64,000 nt of DNA, from assembly GCA_016926755.1 (NCBI GenBank), contig JAFGNZ010000048.1:1-64000 (forward strand), read 5' to 3'. The position numbers and the translations under genes were made by a program. Below, in pieces: positions 33,071 to 42,901 of this stretch. The DNA comes from Myxococcaceae bacterium (GTDB lineage: Bacteria > Myxococcota > Myxococcia > Myxococcales > Myxococcaceae). How positions within the stretch are numbered: position 1 is the stretch's first letter; every line of letters begins with the position of its first letter. The notes beneath the pieces were generated by a model that saw nothing but the letters and a program-made list of their open reading frames with translations, was not told the origin of the DNA and searched no databases.

Positions 33071-34300
33071 CTACTCCGAGCGCATCGCCTCCACGGGATC
33101 CAGCCGGGCCGCGCGCGCCGCCGGGTAGATGCCGAAGATGAGCCCCACGCCGGAGCTCATCCCCAGCGACAGCGCGACCGCCCAGGGTGGCACCACCGTG
33201 GGGAAGCCCAGCATCCACCGCCCCAGGAACGCCAGCCCAAAGCCCACCGCGACTCCAATGGCCCCGCCCACCAGCGACAGCATCACCGCCTCGGTGGCGA
33301 ACTGGCCCAGGATGCGCCGCTTGCGCGCCCCCAGCGCCTTGCGGATGCCGATCTCCCGCGTCCGCTCCGTCACCGACACCAGCATGATGTTCAGGATGCC
33401 GATGCCCCCCACCACCAGCGACAGCAGGCACACCCCGAAGCCCGCGATGGTGATGACCTGCGAGAGCTGGTTGAACGTCTGCGTCATCGACTCGTTGGTG
33501 TGGAGCTCGAAGTTGTTCTCCTCCAGGGGCCCCACCCCCCGCCGGCGCCGCAGCAGGTTCGTCACCTCGTCCTGCGCCCTCTGCACCAGCGCGCCGTCCT
33601 TCGCCTGGACGTTGAGATCCAGCGAGCGGTTCTTCCCATAGAGCGGCTGGAACGTGCGCAGCGGCATGATGACCAGGTTGTCCATGCTCATCATCCCCAG
33701 GAAGCTGCCGCGCCGCTGCAGCACCCCAATGACGGTGAAGGGCCGGCCTTTGATGCGGATCTCGTGCTGGAGCGGGTCCGTCCCCGGGAACAGCGCCTCC
33801 GCCACGTCCAGCCCCACCACGGCCACGCTGCGCCCGTCCACCGCCTCCGTGTCGCTGAAGAAGCGGCCGGAGGCCACGGTGATGCCGCTGGTGTCCAGGT
33901 ACTCGGGCGTGGTGCCGAAGACGCGCACCGAGGGTCGCGTCTCCTGGCTGGAGGTGGCCACCTTCTGGCCGCCCTCGTCATCCGCCGGGGCCACCACGCC
34001 CACGGAGGGGCACGACTCCTGGATGGCCCGCGCGTCCTCCAGCGTGAGGTCCGGGCGTCGCGCGTACTTCGCCCAGTTGAACCGGCCGAAGCCGCTGGGC
34101 CACTTGCTGGACTGGAAGGTGTTGGCGCCCAGCTGGGACAGATCCCGGTTCACCTTGATGCGCAGGCCCTCGATGAGGGCCATCATCGTGATGACCGTGG
34201 TGACGCCGATGACGATGCCCAGCAGCGTCAGCAGCGAGCGCAGCGGGTTGCCCAGGAACGTCCCGAAGGCCAGGCGGAGGTTGTCGAGGAAGGCTCGCAT
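33071..34300 (-). CDS. ABC transporter permease, MacB/FtsX type (copy 2)
   Basis: A 409-residue permease with four membrane segments: one near residue 22 (LRSLLTLLGIVIGVTTVITM) and three near the C-terminus (about 285-400), enclosing a large periplasmic domain (MacB_PCD type, about 45-265). The motif EIGIRKALGARKRRIL in the cytoplasmic loop is typical of MacB/LolC/FtsX permeases. It is a paralog of the adjacent permease at 34310 (same length and layout), and the pair probably forms a heterodimer. It is the last gene of the efflux operon, 9 bases after its paralog. Confidence 0.92.
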   Translation of the reverse strand: MRAFLDNLRLAFGTFLGNPLRSLLTLLGIVIGVTTVITMMALIEGLRIKVNRDLSQLGANTFQSSKWPSGFGRFNWAKYARRPDLTLEDARAIQESCPSVGVVAPADDEGGQKVATSSQETRPSVRVFGTTPEYLDTSGITVASGRFFSDTEAVDGRSVAVVGLDVAEALFPGTDPLQHEIRIKGRPFTVIGVLQRRGSFLGMMSMDNLVIMPLRTFQPLYGKNRSLDLNVQAKDGALVQRAQDEVTNLLRRRRGVGPLEENNFELHTNESMTQTFNQLSQVITIAGFGVCLLSLVVGGIGILNIMLVSVTERTREIGIRKALGARKRRILGQFATEAVMLSLVGGAIGVAVGFGLAFLGRWMLGFPTVVPPWAVALSLGMSSGVGLIFGIYPAARAARLDPVEAMRSE

Positions 34301-34309
34301 GCTTTCGGC

Positions 34310-35539
34310 TCACTCGTAGCGGAGCGCCTCCACGGGATCGAGGTTCGCAGCGCGCGCGGCCGGCCAGATGCCGAACAGCAGGCCCACCACGCCCGCGAAG
34401 GCCACGCCCGCCACCACGGTGAGCGGCTGCACGTCCGCCGCCAGGGGCGTGATGAGCGACACCACCTTCGCCGTGCTCAACCCCACCGCCGTCCCCAGCG
34501 CCCCGCCCACCGCGGACACGGCGGAGGCCTCCATGAGGAACTGGAGCACGATGGTCTGCTTGCGCGCCCCCAGCGCCCGGCGGATGCCGATCTCCCGCGT
34601 CCGCTCGCGCACGGACACCAGCATGATGTTCATGATGCCGATCCCCCCCACCAGCAGGGTGATGAGCCCCACGCCCATCGCCACGCCGTAGAGCGCGCCG
34701 GTGAGCTGCTGGTAGGTGTTGGCCAGCATCTCCGGCCGGTTGATGGAGAAGTCGTCCGGCGCCCCCGCGGGCGTGCCCCGCACGCGGCGCAGGATGCCCA
34801 CGAGCTGATCCTCCGCGCGCTTCACGTCCTCGGCGCTGGTCACCGCGATCGCGATGCTGAAGGAGCGCTGCTTGCCGAACATCGCGTAGAAGGTCTTGAA
34901 GGGGATCTGCACCATGAGATCCTGGCTCTGGTCGAGGATCTTCCCCTTGCGCGACAGCGTGCCCACCACCTGGAAGGGCCGGCCATCGATCCGGATGGTC
35001 TGCCCCAGGGGGCTGATGCTGGGGAAGAGCCCGGCCGCCACGTCCGCGCCGATGACGGCCACTGGCCGCGTCGTCTCGTTGTCGGCGTCCGTGATGTAGC
35101 GGCCCGCCGTCACCTCGTAGCCGGAGATCATGAGGTACTCGCCCGTGACTCCGTTGATGCCCACGGTGGCCAGCTGCTCTTCCCCGTGGGCCACGTCCGA
35201 CGCGCGCCCCACCACCGGGGAGATGGCGGAGATGTAGCTGGACTGGGCGCGGATCTGCTCCACCTGCGGCAGGGTGAAGTCCTTGCGGTTGCGGTACAGC
35301 CACCAGTCGCCCCGCATCACCCAGGGGAACTTGGACACTTGGAGGGTGTTGGCGCCGATGGTGGCCAGCTGTCGATCGAAGGACGAGTTGAGCCCCTGGA
35401 TGATGCCCACGATGGCCAGCAGCGTGGCCACGCCGATGCCGATGCCCACCGTGGTGAGCACGGTGCGCATGCGGTTGGCCTTGAGCGAGAAGAGGGCGAT
35501 GCGCACCCCCTCCAGCACATCGACGCGGAAGGCCTTCAT
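34310..35539 (-). CDS. ABC transporter permease, MacB/FtsX type (copy 1)
   Basis: A 409-residue permease like its neighbour: first membrane helix around residues 22-45 ([19 protein letters not shown]), a periplasmic MacB-type domain, and three C-terminal helices with the conserved loop [17 protein letters not shown]. The ATG at 35539 overlaps the stop of the ATPase gene by 4 bases (ATGA), so translation is coupled. Together with the ATPase, adaptor and TolC homolog it should form a tripartite efflux pump that pushes substrates from the periplasm through the outer membrane. The substrate (drug, peptide or lipoprotein) cannot be told. Confidence 0.92.
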   Translation of the reverse strand: MKAFRVDVLEGVRIALFSLKANRMRTVLTTVGIGIGVATLLAIVGIIQGLNSSFDRQLATIGANTLQVSKFPWVMRGDWWLYRNRKDFTLPQVEQIRAQSSYISAISPVVGRASDVAHGEEQLATVGINGVTGEYLMISGYEVTAGRYITDADNETTRPVAVIGADVAAGLFPSISPLGQTIRIDGRPFQVVGTLSRKGKILDQSQDLMVQIPFKTFYAMFGKQRSFSIAIAVTSAEDVKRAEDQLVGILRRVRGTPAGAPDDFSINRPEMLANTYQQLTGALYGVAMGVGLITLLVGGIGIMNIMLVSVRERTREIGIRRALGARKQTIVLQFLMEASAVSAVGGALGTAVGLSTAKVVSLITPLAADVQPLTVVAGVAFAGVVGLLFGIWPAARAANLDPVEALRYE

Positions 35540-36300
35540 GCGCCGCCCGCCGCCTGCGCCACGGGCAGCTCGCGATCGGCGAGCGCCACCTCGCGGCCGG
35601 GCCCGTCCGCCACCACCTGCCCGTCGCTCAGGCGCACCGCGCGCGGACAGCGCGCCGCCAGCTTGGGCTCGTGCGTGACGAGCACCAGCGTGTGCCCGGC
35701 CCGGTGCAGCTCCTCGAAGAGGCGGACGATCTCCTCGCCCGTGGCCGAGTCCAGGTTGCCCGTGGGCTCGTCCGCCAGGAGCATGGAGGGCTCGGCCACC
35801 AGCGCCCGAGCAATGGCCACGCGCTGGCGCTGGCCGCCGGACAGCTCGTTGGGCTTGTGATGCATGCGGTGGCCCAGCCCCACCTTCTCCAGCGCCGCCC
35901 GCGCCCGCTCGCGGCGCTCACGGGCCGACACCCCCCGGTACACCAACGGCAGCTCCACGTTGGACTGCGCCGTCTCCCGGGGCAGCAGCTGGAAGGTCTG
36001 GAAGATGAAGCCGATCTCCTTGTTGCGGATGAACGCCAGCTCGTCATCGCTCATGCGCGAGACGTCCTTCCCGTTGAGGAAGTAGCGCCCGCTGGAGGGC
36101 GTGTCCAGGCACCCCAGCAGGTTCATCAGCGTCGTCTTCCCCGAGCCGGACTGGCCGATGATGGCCACCCACTCGCCTCGGGTGATGCCAAAGGAGACGC
36201 CGCGCAGCGCCCGCACCTCCTCGCCGCCCACGGTGAAGACGCGGGTGATGTCCTCCAGGGAGATGAGCCGGCCCTCGCGGGCCTCATGCTCGGACGTCAC
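35536..36300 (-). CDS. ABC transporter ATP-binding protein, MacB/LolD type
   Basis: A 254-residue ATPase. Walker A is [15 protein letters not shown] (near residue 53), the Q-loop is [12 protein letters not shown], the signature is [16 protein letters not shown], Walker B is [13 protein letters not shown] and the switch His is in LVLVTHEP. The block [16 protein letters not shown] is characteristic of the MacB/LolD subfamily. The GTG start overlaps the adaptor gene stop (GTGA), and its own stop overlaps the first permease start, so the core pump genes are translated as one coupled unit. Confidence 0.94.
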   Translation of the reverse strand: MTSEHEAREGRLISLEDITRVFTVGGEEVRALRGVSFGITRGEWVAIIGQSGSGKTTLMNLLGCLDTPSSGRYFLNGKDVSRMSDDELAFIRNKEIGFIFQTFQLLPRETAQSNVELPLVYRGVSARERRERARAALEKVGLGHRMHHKPNELSGGQRQRVAIARALVAEPSMLLADEPTGNLDSATGEEIVRLFEELHRAGHTLVLVTHEPKLAARCPRAVRLSDGQVVADGPGREVALADRELPVAQAAGGA

Positions 36301-37565
36301 GACTTCTGCCCGCCCTTCATCCCGCCCGGGCCGCCCATGGAGGCCTCGTTCACGGTGTCCCCGGCGTTCAGCTCCTTGGAGAGGAGGCGGTAGGGGCCCT
36401 CCACCACACGATCGCCGTCCTGCAGCCCTTCGACGATCTCCAGCTCCGTGTCCGAGGCGATGCCCGTGCGCACCCGGCGCACCTGCGCCTTGCTGTCCGT
36501 GTCCACGACGAAGACGACCTTGGCCAGCGACTCCGTCTTTCGCCGAGCCGTGATCCCCCCACCCTCCACCGGCGGCTTGTAGTCCGGCAGGCTCTTCTCC
36601 GAGCGCACCGTGACGGCCTGGATGGGCACCAGCACCGCGTCATTGTGCGTCTCCGCGGCGATGCGCACCTCCGCGCTCATGCCCGGCAGCACCCCTGGAG
36701 GCCGTGTGTCCAGCGCCACCGTGATGGGGAACGTCGTCACCTCCGCCTCGGTGCCCGGGTTCTTGATCAGGGCCTTCTGGGCGATCTCCACCACGGAGCC
36801 CTGGAAGATCTGGCCCTCCAGCGCATCCACCGTCACCTCGGCGGGCTGGCCGGGCTTGAGGTGCACCACCTCGTGCTCGCCCACCTCGATCTTCACCTCC
36901 ATGGCGCTCAGGGCGGCGATCGTCATCACCACGTCCTCGGAGAAGTCCGAGCCGCGCACGCGCTCCCCCACCTCGCGAGACAGCTCGATCACGTTGCCGT
37001 CGATGGGTGACACGAGCGTCGTCTTCGACAGGTTGCTGGCCGCCTCGTCATACACGGCGGACGCCTGCTCGAAGCGCTGCCGCGCCGCCGCCACCCGCGC
37101 CGCCGCCGTGTCCCGGGCCGCGGCCGACTGCTCCAGCTCCGCGGCGGACGCCAGCCCCTTGCCCACCAGCGACTCCACGCGCACGTACTCGGCGGCGCTG
37201 CGCTGGGCCTCCACCTCGGAGACCTGGACCTCCGCCTTGGCCGCGTTCTGCGACGCGCGCGCCTGGTTCACCGAGGCCTCGAAGCGCCGCCGATCGATCT
37301 TCCCCAGCACCTGCCCCTTCGTCACCCGCTCCCCATCCTTCACCAGCAGCTCCACGAGATCGCCGGAGAGGTTGGAGGAGATCTTCACCGTGGTGGCGGC
37401 CTGCACCTTGCCAGCGCCCGTGATGGTGCGCGTGATGGAGCCCTTGCGAGCCTTGGCCACCTGCACCTCGACCGTGGGAGGCGGCCGCTCCCGCAGCCCG
37501 CCCGCAGTAATGGCGGCAGCCCCCAGGAACAGCACGCCAGCAATCACCGCCTTCCACCACTTCAT
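36297..37565 (-). CDS. Efflux periplasmic adaptor (MacA-like membrane fusion protein)
   Basis: A 422-residue adaptor. The start [19 protein letters not shown] gives an N-terminal membrane anchor; a longer open frame upstream is antisense-like shadow over tol[25 protein letters not shown] near residue 75 and [20 protein letters not shown] near 190 are the lipoyl halves around a helical hairpin (100-175). A beta-barrel and a membrane-proximal domain follow. The end is Gly/Met-rich ([10 protein letters not shown]). The ATG overlaps the TolC stop by 4 bases. It links the ATPase/permeases with the TolC homolog. Confidence 0.92.
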   Translation of the reverse strand: MKWWKAVIAGVLFLGAAAITAGGLRERPPPTVEVQVAKARKGSITRTITGAGKVQAATTVKISSNLSGDLVELLVKDGERVTKGQVLGKIDRRRFEASVNQARASQNAAKAEVQVSEVEAQRSAAEYVRVESLVGKGLASAAELEQSAAARDTAAARVAAARQRFEQASAVYDEAASNLSKTTLVSPIDGNVIELSREVGERVRGSDFSEDVVMTIAALSAMEVKIEVGEHEVVHLKPGQPAEVTVDALEGQIFQGSVVEIAQKALIKNPGTEAEVTTFPITVALDTRPPGVLPGMSAEVRIAAETHNDAVLVPIQAVTVRSEKSLPDYKPPVEGGGITARRKTESLAKVVFVVDTDSKAQVRRVRTGIASDTELEIVEGLQDGDRVVEGPYRLLSKELNAGDTVNEASMGGPGGMKGGQKS

Positions 37566-38935
37566 TTCGACTCTCCCGGGCTCAGGCTGCCCACGGCCCG
37601 CATCAGGGCGAAGCGGGCGATCTCCACGTTGACTCGGTTCTCCAGCAAGGCCAGCTCCGCCTGGGTGAGCTTGAGCTGCGCATCGCGCACCTCCAGCGTC
37701 GAGCCGGCCCCGGCCTTGAAGCGCTCCTCGGCCAGCGCCAGGCTCTGGACGGCGGCCCCACGGTTCTCCGCCGCCAGGCGCGCGGCGATGATCTGCGTCT
37801 GCAGGGACTCCACGGCGGTGCGCACCGAGGCCTCCAGCTCGCGCTCGGCCTGCGTCAGGTTCAGCTCCGCGGTGCGACGGGACGCCTCGGCCTGGCTCAC
37901 CTGGGCCCGGGTGGCGAAGCCGCTGAAGAGATCCCACTGCAGCACCACCGCCCCGCTCACGTTGTTCTGCAGGTTGGGCTCGCTGAAGACAGGGCCCGCG
38001 TTCGGGCCCGAGCGCGAATAGGAGCCCTGGCCCAGCAGCCGAGGGATGTAGGCGGCGCTGGCGATGTCCCGCCCCAGCTCCGCGACGCGCACCTGCTGCT
38101 GGAGGGCGCGGATGAGCGGGCGACGCTGGCGGGCCTCGGACAGCGCCTGCTCCAGGGCGGGCGCGGGCGCGGGCGTCTCCCGGAGGGTGCCAGGATCCTG
38201 GGCCAGGAGCGGCGTGGTGCCAGGCCGGGCCAGCCACGCGGCCAGCTGCCCCTGGTCCGTCACCAGCTGCGAGCGGCGCTGCACGAGGTTGATGCGATCA
38301 TTGCCCAGGTTCACCAGGGCGGACAGCTCCTCGCCCCGGCCCACGCGGCCCGCCTGGAAGAGGGCCCGAGCGCGCTCCAGCTGCTCCTCGCTGCGCCGCA
38401 CGGTGGCCTCCAGCACCTGGATGGTGGCCTGGGTGCGGTACAGGTTGAAGAAGCGGTTGATGGCCTCCAGCTCGGAGGCGTCCGCCTGCTCCTGCGCCTG
38501 GCCGCGCGTGGCATCCGCCGTCACGCCACTCTGCTCGAGCTGCTTCCAGAGCGCCCGGTCATAGAGGACCTGCGACAGATTCAGCGAGATGTCGTAGTTG
38601 CCGTTGCCGGAGGAGGCCTGGATCCCCTCCTGGAGCACGAAGCCTTCTCCCGAAGGATCGGGCACGGGGACGAGGGCACGCCTCCGGCCGGAGTAGGCCC
38701 CGCCGGCGCTCACGGAGAAGCCCAGCTGGGGCAGCAGGGACGCGCGCGAGAGGCGGATGCCCTGCTCCGCGCGCTCCACGTCCAGCAGCGAGAGCAAGGC
38801 CTGGGTGTTCCTCCTGCCCTCGGCGCGGGCCTCCTCCAGGGTGATGGGCGTGGCGTTGGCGCCGGGAGCGGCGCTGGAGCCAGGAGGAGTCTCCGGCGCG
38901 GCGGCCAGCAGCACCGCGAGAAGAAGCGCGCTCAT
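37562..38935 (-). CDS. TolC-family outer membrane efflux protein
   Basis: A 457-residue protein with a signal peptide (MSALLLAVLLAAAPETP). Residues about 35-240 and 255-450 are two repeated units of long alternating helices and strands, as in TolC, with typical pieces ITLEEARAEGRRNTQALL, YDISLNLSQVLYD, VVLQWDLFSGFATRAQVSQA and FKAGAGSTLEVRDAQLKLTQAE. The repeated FxxGxxxxxEV-like turn is diagnostic. It should form the trimeric outer-membrane duct of the pump. The ATG at 38935 overlaps the stop of the YIP1 gene (ATGA). Confidence 0.94.
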   Translation of the reverse strand: MSALLLAVLLAAAPETPPGSSAAPGANATPITLEEARAEGRRNTQALLSLLDVERAEQGIRLSRASLLPQLGFSVSAGGAYSGRRRALVPVPDPSGEGFVLQEGIQASSGNGNYDISLNLSQVLYDRALWKQLEQSGVTADATRGQAQEQADASELEAINRFFNLYRTQATIQVLEATVRRSEEQLERARALFQAGRVGRGEELSALVNLGNDRINLVQRRSQLVTDQGQLAAWLARPGTTPLLAQDPGTLRETPAPAPALEQALSEARQRRPLIRALQQQVRVAELGRDIASAAYIPRLLGQGSYSRSGPNAGPVFSEPNLQNNVSGAVVLQWDLFSGFATRAQVSQAEASRRTAELNLTQAERELEASVRTAVESLQTQIIAARLAAENRGAAVQSLALAEERFKAGAGSTLEVRDAQLKLTQAELALLENRVNVEIARFALMRAVGSLSPGESK

Positions 38936-39669
38936 CGTCCACCTCGCATACCCGGACCACCAGGGCCACCGGGCCCACCGGCCATGGCTGGCAGGCCAAT
39001 CATGAAGACCCCCACATACATGGCATAGAGCACCACGGCCAGCAGCAGCGCCCGCCCGCGGCGCATCCCCGTGGCCGAGGACAGGCCCAGCCCCATCAAC
39101 CCCACGCTCCAGAGGTTGAAGAAGTCCACCGCGCCCAGCACCCGCTTGAGCTTCGGGGTCAGCCCATCGAGCATTGCCAGGCTGGAGGGCACCAGGGTGC
39201 TCACCCGCGCCTCGGTCATCGTGTACTGCGCCGCGGCGCAGCCCGAGAAGATGAGGTGGTACAGGGCGAGGGGCAGCATGGCGATGGCGGCCACCGCCAT
39301 CACGCGCCCGAACGCGGCCGGCGTGCCGAAGAGCCAGGCGACGAACCACAGCGCCGCCGCCAGCATCAACACCTGCAGCGGCATGACGAAGACGCCCTTG
39401 GCGATGCCACCGACGAGCGCCTTGCGCGAGGCCGTCTGGATCTTGTCGGCGATCTCGCTCTCGGAGAGCCGGCCGAGCTCCCCCGCCATCTGCAGTTGCT
39501 GGATGGTGGCCGGGGCCACATCCCAGCGCAAGGCGAAGACGGTGCCCGACAGCGACACGGAGAGGCACAGGAAGAGCAGAGGCCACACCCAGCGGCGAGC
39601 TTCGATGGCGGCCTGCATCCCTTCGAGCGGGTCGACGAGGACTTGGACGGGTTGAGCGAGAGAGGTCAT
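38932..39669 (-). CDS. YIP1-family membrane protein, first gene of efflux operon
   Basis: A 245-residue integral membrane protein with about five hydrophobic segments, including WVWPLLFLCLSVSLSGTVF, FVMPLQVLMLAAALWFVAWL, VMAVAAIAMLPLALYHLIF and GRALLLAVVLYAMYVGVFMI. The layout and the loop FNLWSVGLMGLGLS fit the bacterial YIP1 family. The C-terminus is Gly/Pro-rich (GGPGGPGGPGMRGGR). Function unknown; its coupling to tolC (4-base overlap) suggests a helper role for the pump. The start ATG at 39669 has no strong ribosome site; a GTG at 39690 is an alternative. Confidence 0.8.
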   Translation of the reverse strand: MTSLAQPVQVLVDPLEGMQAAIEARRWVWPLLFLCLSVSLSGTVFALRWDVAPATIQQLQMAGELGRLSESEIADKIQTASRKALVGGIAKGVFVMPLQVLMLAAALWFVAWLFGTPAAFGRVMAVAAIAMLPLALYHLIFSGCAAAQYTMTEARVSTLVPSSLAMLDGLTPKLKRVLGAVDFFNLWSVGLMGLGLSSATGMRRGRALLLAVVLYAMYVGVFMIGLPAMAGGPGGPGGPGMRGGR

Positions 39670-39889
39670 AAGAGCGAGAGGTTCTGGCACTTTACGTCGA
39701 AGGCCGCCCCGTCATTGCCTGAGGCATGGAACTTGGGCCATGGAAATCGGGCCGCCGAACAGCCGAGCAACCTGCCACATTCCATGAATTCAGCGGGGTT
39801 GGCCCTACCTTGTAGCGGGCTGTAGCAGAAATTTTGCGGCCGAGATCGAGAGGGTGTATTTGCTCGGCTGCCCGCTTGCCGGAGCTCCA

Positions 39890-42460
39890 ATGGTCGACAG
39901 CACGGACCTCGCGCAGGTACTCCACGAGGCGAAGGACATTGCCCAGAGCGTCGCACAGAAACTCAGCTCCGCCCATGTATTGCTGGCGCTCTTCACGGTG
40001 GACAACCCCGCCCAGGTGCTCCTCAAGGAGAAGGGCATCGACGAGGATGGGCTGCTGGAGCTCATGACGGAGGCCCCCGCGGAGGAGGAGCACCTCGTCC
40101 GCGAGCTGTGCCAGCGGGCCCGGGTCATCGCCCAGCAGTGCGACTCGCGGGAGGCGGACTGCCTGCACCTGCTCATCGCGTTCGCGCGGGTGCGGTGCGC
40201 GGCGAACGAGCTGCTGACCCAGGCGGGGGTAGACCTCATCGGCCTGCGCACCACGGCGCTCTCCTACTTCACCAGTGGCCGCATGCCTCGGAAGCTGCAG
40301 TCGGGCCGGGCCCAGCCGCAGGCGCTCGGGTCGCGCTACCCGCTCGGGCGGCCCCTGGGTGCCCCGCCGTCTCCCCTGCCCCAGTCCGCCGTCGCGCTGA
40401 GCCTGCCTCGGCCGCCGACGCCGAGCCGGCCCTCGCTGCCCGCAATCTCGCCGAGGGATCTCATTGATGAGGACGAGGGCCGGGACGAGGCTCCTCAGGC
40501 TGCCGCGCCCGCGCCGCCAGCCCCCGCGGCCCGCGCCATCCCCGTTCCTCCCGCACCGCCCCCCCAGGCCGCGCCGCCTCCCCAGACTGCGCCGGTGGCC
40601 CAGGTCGCGCCAGCGCCTCGGCCCGCCTCCCCTCCTCCGGCGCCGCTGCCGGTGCTGAAGGGGGACGCGCTGGCGCTGGATCCCAAGGTCTTCCCGCTGC
40701 TCACCTCACTGGGCCGCAACCTGAGCCAGCAGGCGTCACAGGGGAAGCTGGATCCGGTGGTGGGCCGGGCCCGGGAGATCGAGGAGGTCATCGACATCCT
40801 CGGCAAGCGCCGCACCAACAACCCGTGCCTGCTGGGAGAGGCGGGCGTGGGCAAGACGGCGGTGGTGGAGGGCGTGGCGCAGCAGCTCGTGACGCTGCGC
40901 GGCACGCTGGCGACGAAGATCCTCATCGAGCTGGACATGGCCTCGCTGGTGGCGGGCACGCAGCTTCGGGGCTCGTTCTCGGAGAAGCTGAACGCACTCA
41001 AGGAGGAGGTGCGGCGGGCAGACGGGCGGGTGGTGGTCTTCATCGACGAGATCCACACGCTGGTGGGCGCGGGCTCCACGGGGGATGGGCCGCAGGACGC
41101 GGCCAACGAGCTGAAGACGGCGATGGCGCGCGGGGAGTTCCCGTGCATCGGCGCGACGACACATGACGAGTTCCGGAAGTTCATCACGCAGGATCCGGCG
41201 CTGGAGCGCCGCTTCACGCCGGTGGTGGTGAACGAGCCGTCGGTACCGGAGACGGTGGAGATCCTCCGAGGCGTGATTGGCCGGTACGAGGAGCACCACG
41301 GGCTGAGGTACGCGCCGGAGGCGCTGGAGGCGGCGGCGTCGCTGGCCTCGCGCTACGTGACGGATCGCTTCATGCCGGACAAGGCCATCTCGGTGGCGGA
41401 CCTGGCGGGCTCGCGCTGCCGCCGCGAGGGCAAGCGCTCGGTGGAGCCGGCGGACGTGGCGCGGGTGGTGGCGAAGCTGGCGGGGGTGCCCGAGGAGCGG
41501 CTGCTGCTGGGCGACTCGGCGCGGCTGCTGAGCCTGGAGGCGGATCTGTCGCAGCGGGTCATCGGACACGAGGAGGCGGTGACGCGCATTGCCCGGGTCA
41601 TCCGGCGCAACTACGCGGGCTTCTCCTCGCGACGGCCGATGGGCTCGTTCCTGTTCCTGGGGCCCACGGGGGTGGGCAAGACGGAGATGGCGCGGGCGCT
41701 GGCGGAGGTGCTCTTCGGGAACAAGGACGCGCTGGTCCGGCTGGACATGAGTGAGATGGCGGAGTCGCACGGGGTGTCGCGGCTCATCGGCTCGCCGGCG
41801 GGGTACGTGGGGCACGGCGAGGGCGGTCAGCTCACCGAGCCGGTGCGGCGGCGCCCCTCGTCGGTGGTGGTGCTGGACGAGATCGAGAAGGCACACCGCG
41901 AGGTGCAGCTGCTGCTGCTCCAGGTGCTGGAGGAGGGCCGGCTGACGGACGGCAAGGGTCGGCACATCGACTTCTCGAACACCGTCATCGTGTTGACGAC
42001 GAACCTGGGGGCGGAGGCGTTCTCACGCACGGGCCGGCCGCTGGGCTTCGGAGCGGACGCGAGCGCGGGCGCGCAAGGCGACATGGAGACCGCGAGCGCC
42101 GCGGCGCGCAGGGCCTTGCCCCCGGAGCTGTGGAACCGCATCGACGAGCGGCTGCCGTTCCGTCCACTGCGGGAGGTGGAGGTGGCGAGGATCGCGACGC
42201 TGCTGCTGGCCGAGAGCAGCAAGCGGCTCGCGACGGAGCGGGGCATCGAGTACGTGGCGGGAGAGGACGTGGTGGGCCTGCTGCTGAAGTCGGGCGGGTT
42301 CGATCCGCAGCTCGGGGCACGGCCGATGCGCCAGGTGGTTCAGCGGCTGGTGGAGGCGCCGTTGGCGGAGCGCATCCTCCAGGGGGAGTTCGTGGCGGGC
42401 GATCGCGTGCGCGTGGCGGTGCACGAGAGCCAGCTCGCCTTCCAGCTCGTATCGGCCTGA
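39890..42460 (+). CDS. ClpA/ClpC-like AAA+ unfoldase with proline-rich linker
   Basis: An 856-residue Hsp100 protein. Residues 1-135 are a Clp N-domain with two repeats (LSSAHVLLALFTVD, CLHLLIAFARVR). Residues about 140-260 are a Pro/Ala-rich disordered linker, longer than usual. The first AAA domain has Walker A GEAGVGKTAVV (near residue 317) and Walker B VVFIDEIHTLVGAG. The second has GPTGVGKTEMARAL (near 590) and VVVLDEIEKAH. The coiled-coil middle domain of ClpB is absent, so it is not a disaggregase. RPLGFGAD sits where ClpP-binding loops occur in ClpA/ClpC, hinting at work with ClpP. GGAG precedes the ATG; a GTG at 39854 would add 12 residues. Confidence 0.9.
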   Translation: MVDSTDLAQVLHEAKDIAQSVAQKLSSAHVLLALFTVDNPAQVLLKEKGIDEDGLLELMTEAPAEEEHLVRELCQRARVIAQQCDSREADCLHLLIAFARVRCAANELLTQAGVDLIGLRTTALSYFTSGRMPRKLQSGRAQPQALGSRYPLGRPLGAPPSPLPQSAVALSLPRPPTPSRPSLPAISPRDLIDEDEGRDEAPQAAAPAPPAPAARAIPVPPAPPPQAAPPPQTAPVAQVAPAPRPASPPPAPLPVLKGDALALDPKVFPLLTSLGRNLSQQASQGKLDPVVGRAREIEEVIDILGKRRTNNPCLLGEAGVGKTAVVEGVAQQLVTLRGTLATKILIELDMASLVAGTQLRGSFSEKLNALKEEVRRADGRVVVFIDEIHTLVGAGSTGDGPQDAANELKTAMARGEFPCIGATTHDEFRKFITQDPALERRFTPVVVNEPSVPETVEILRGVIGRYEEHHGLRYAPEALEAAASLASRYVTDRFMPDKAISVADLAGSRCRREGKRSVEPADVARVVAKLAGVPEERLLLGDSARLLSLEADLSQRVIGHEEAVTRIARVIRRNYAGFSSRRPMGSFLFLGPTGVGKTEMARALAEVLFGNKDALVRLDMSEMAESHGVSRLIGSPAGYVGHGEGGQLTEPVRRRPSSVVVLDEIEKAHREVQLLLLQVLEEGRLTDGKGRHIDFSNTVIVLTTNLGAEAFSRTGRPLGFGADASAGAQGDMETASAAARRALPPELWNRIDERLPFRPLREVEVARIATLLLAESSKRLATERGIEYVAGEDVVGLLLKSGGFDPQLGARPMRQVVQRLVEAPLAERILQGEFVAGDRVRVAVHESQLAFQLVSA

Positions 42461-42488
42461 GGCGGCTGGCGAGGCTCCTCCGCGGCCG

Positions 42489-42866
42489 TTACTTCTGGCA
42501 GACAAGCTGGGAGCCCGACAGAGAACAGGAGCGGCACTCCTCCGTCTCCACGAGCACCCCCATCCGGCACTCGAGCACGGCGAGTCCATCAGCGCGGCAG
42601 AGGCCTCGGCCCTCGGCGCTGAGCGCGCAGTTGTCCCCCGCGAGGTTGGCGGAGGTGTCGCAGTGGACGGTGCCGTCCAGCTCCGCGCAGCCGCGCGGGC
42701 CCTTGCAGGGAAGCGCGCGCCACTGGCCTTGACGGCACTCCAGCGCCTCCGCTTCGTCGCGGCAGACGTAGCCACTGACCTGGCACGAGTCGCCAACATC
42801 CGGGCCACCGCACCCGGAGAGGAAGAGAGAGCCAACGAGCGGAAGGAGCGCAAGAAAGCGGTTCAT
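42489..42866 (-). CDS. Cys-rich lipoprotein with duplicated six-cysteine module
   Basis: A 125-residue lipoprotein with signal FLALLPLVGSLFLSGC. The mature part holds two copies of a module of about 45 residues, each opening GD-S/N-C and each with six cysteines: first GDSCQVSGYVCRDEAEALEC and on to HCD, second GDNCALSAEGRGLCRADG and on to LVCQK. Both contain a EALEC or AVLEC core. This is a small disulfide-rich fold on the outer surface or in the periplasm. Similar short Cys-rich lipoproteins are frequent in myxobacteria; function unknown. The gene is convergent with the Clp gene and 35 bases after the dipeptidase stop is its upstream neighbour. Confidence 0.82.
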   Translation of the reverse strand: MNRFLALLPLVGSLFLSGCGGPDVGDSCQVSGYVCRDEAEALECRQGQWRALPCKGPRGCAELDGTVHCDTSANLAGDNCALSAEGRGLCRADGLAVLECRMGVLVETEECRSCSLSGSQLVCQK

Positions 42867-42901
42867 TCAGGTGCCGACTATCCCGGGCGAAGCCAGGCCG
42901 G

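Noticed and set aside
39811-39826. Direct repeat TGTAGC-GGGC-TGTAGC upstream of the Clp gene
   Set aside because: Short and without match to a known promoter or heat-shock element; could be chance, so not listed as a regulatory feature.
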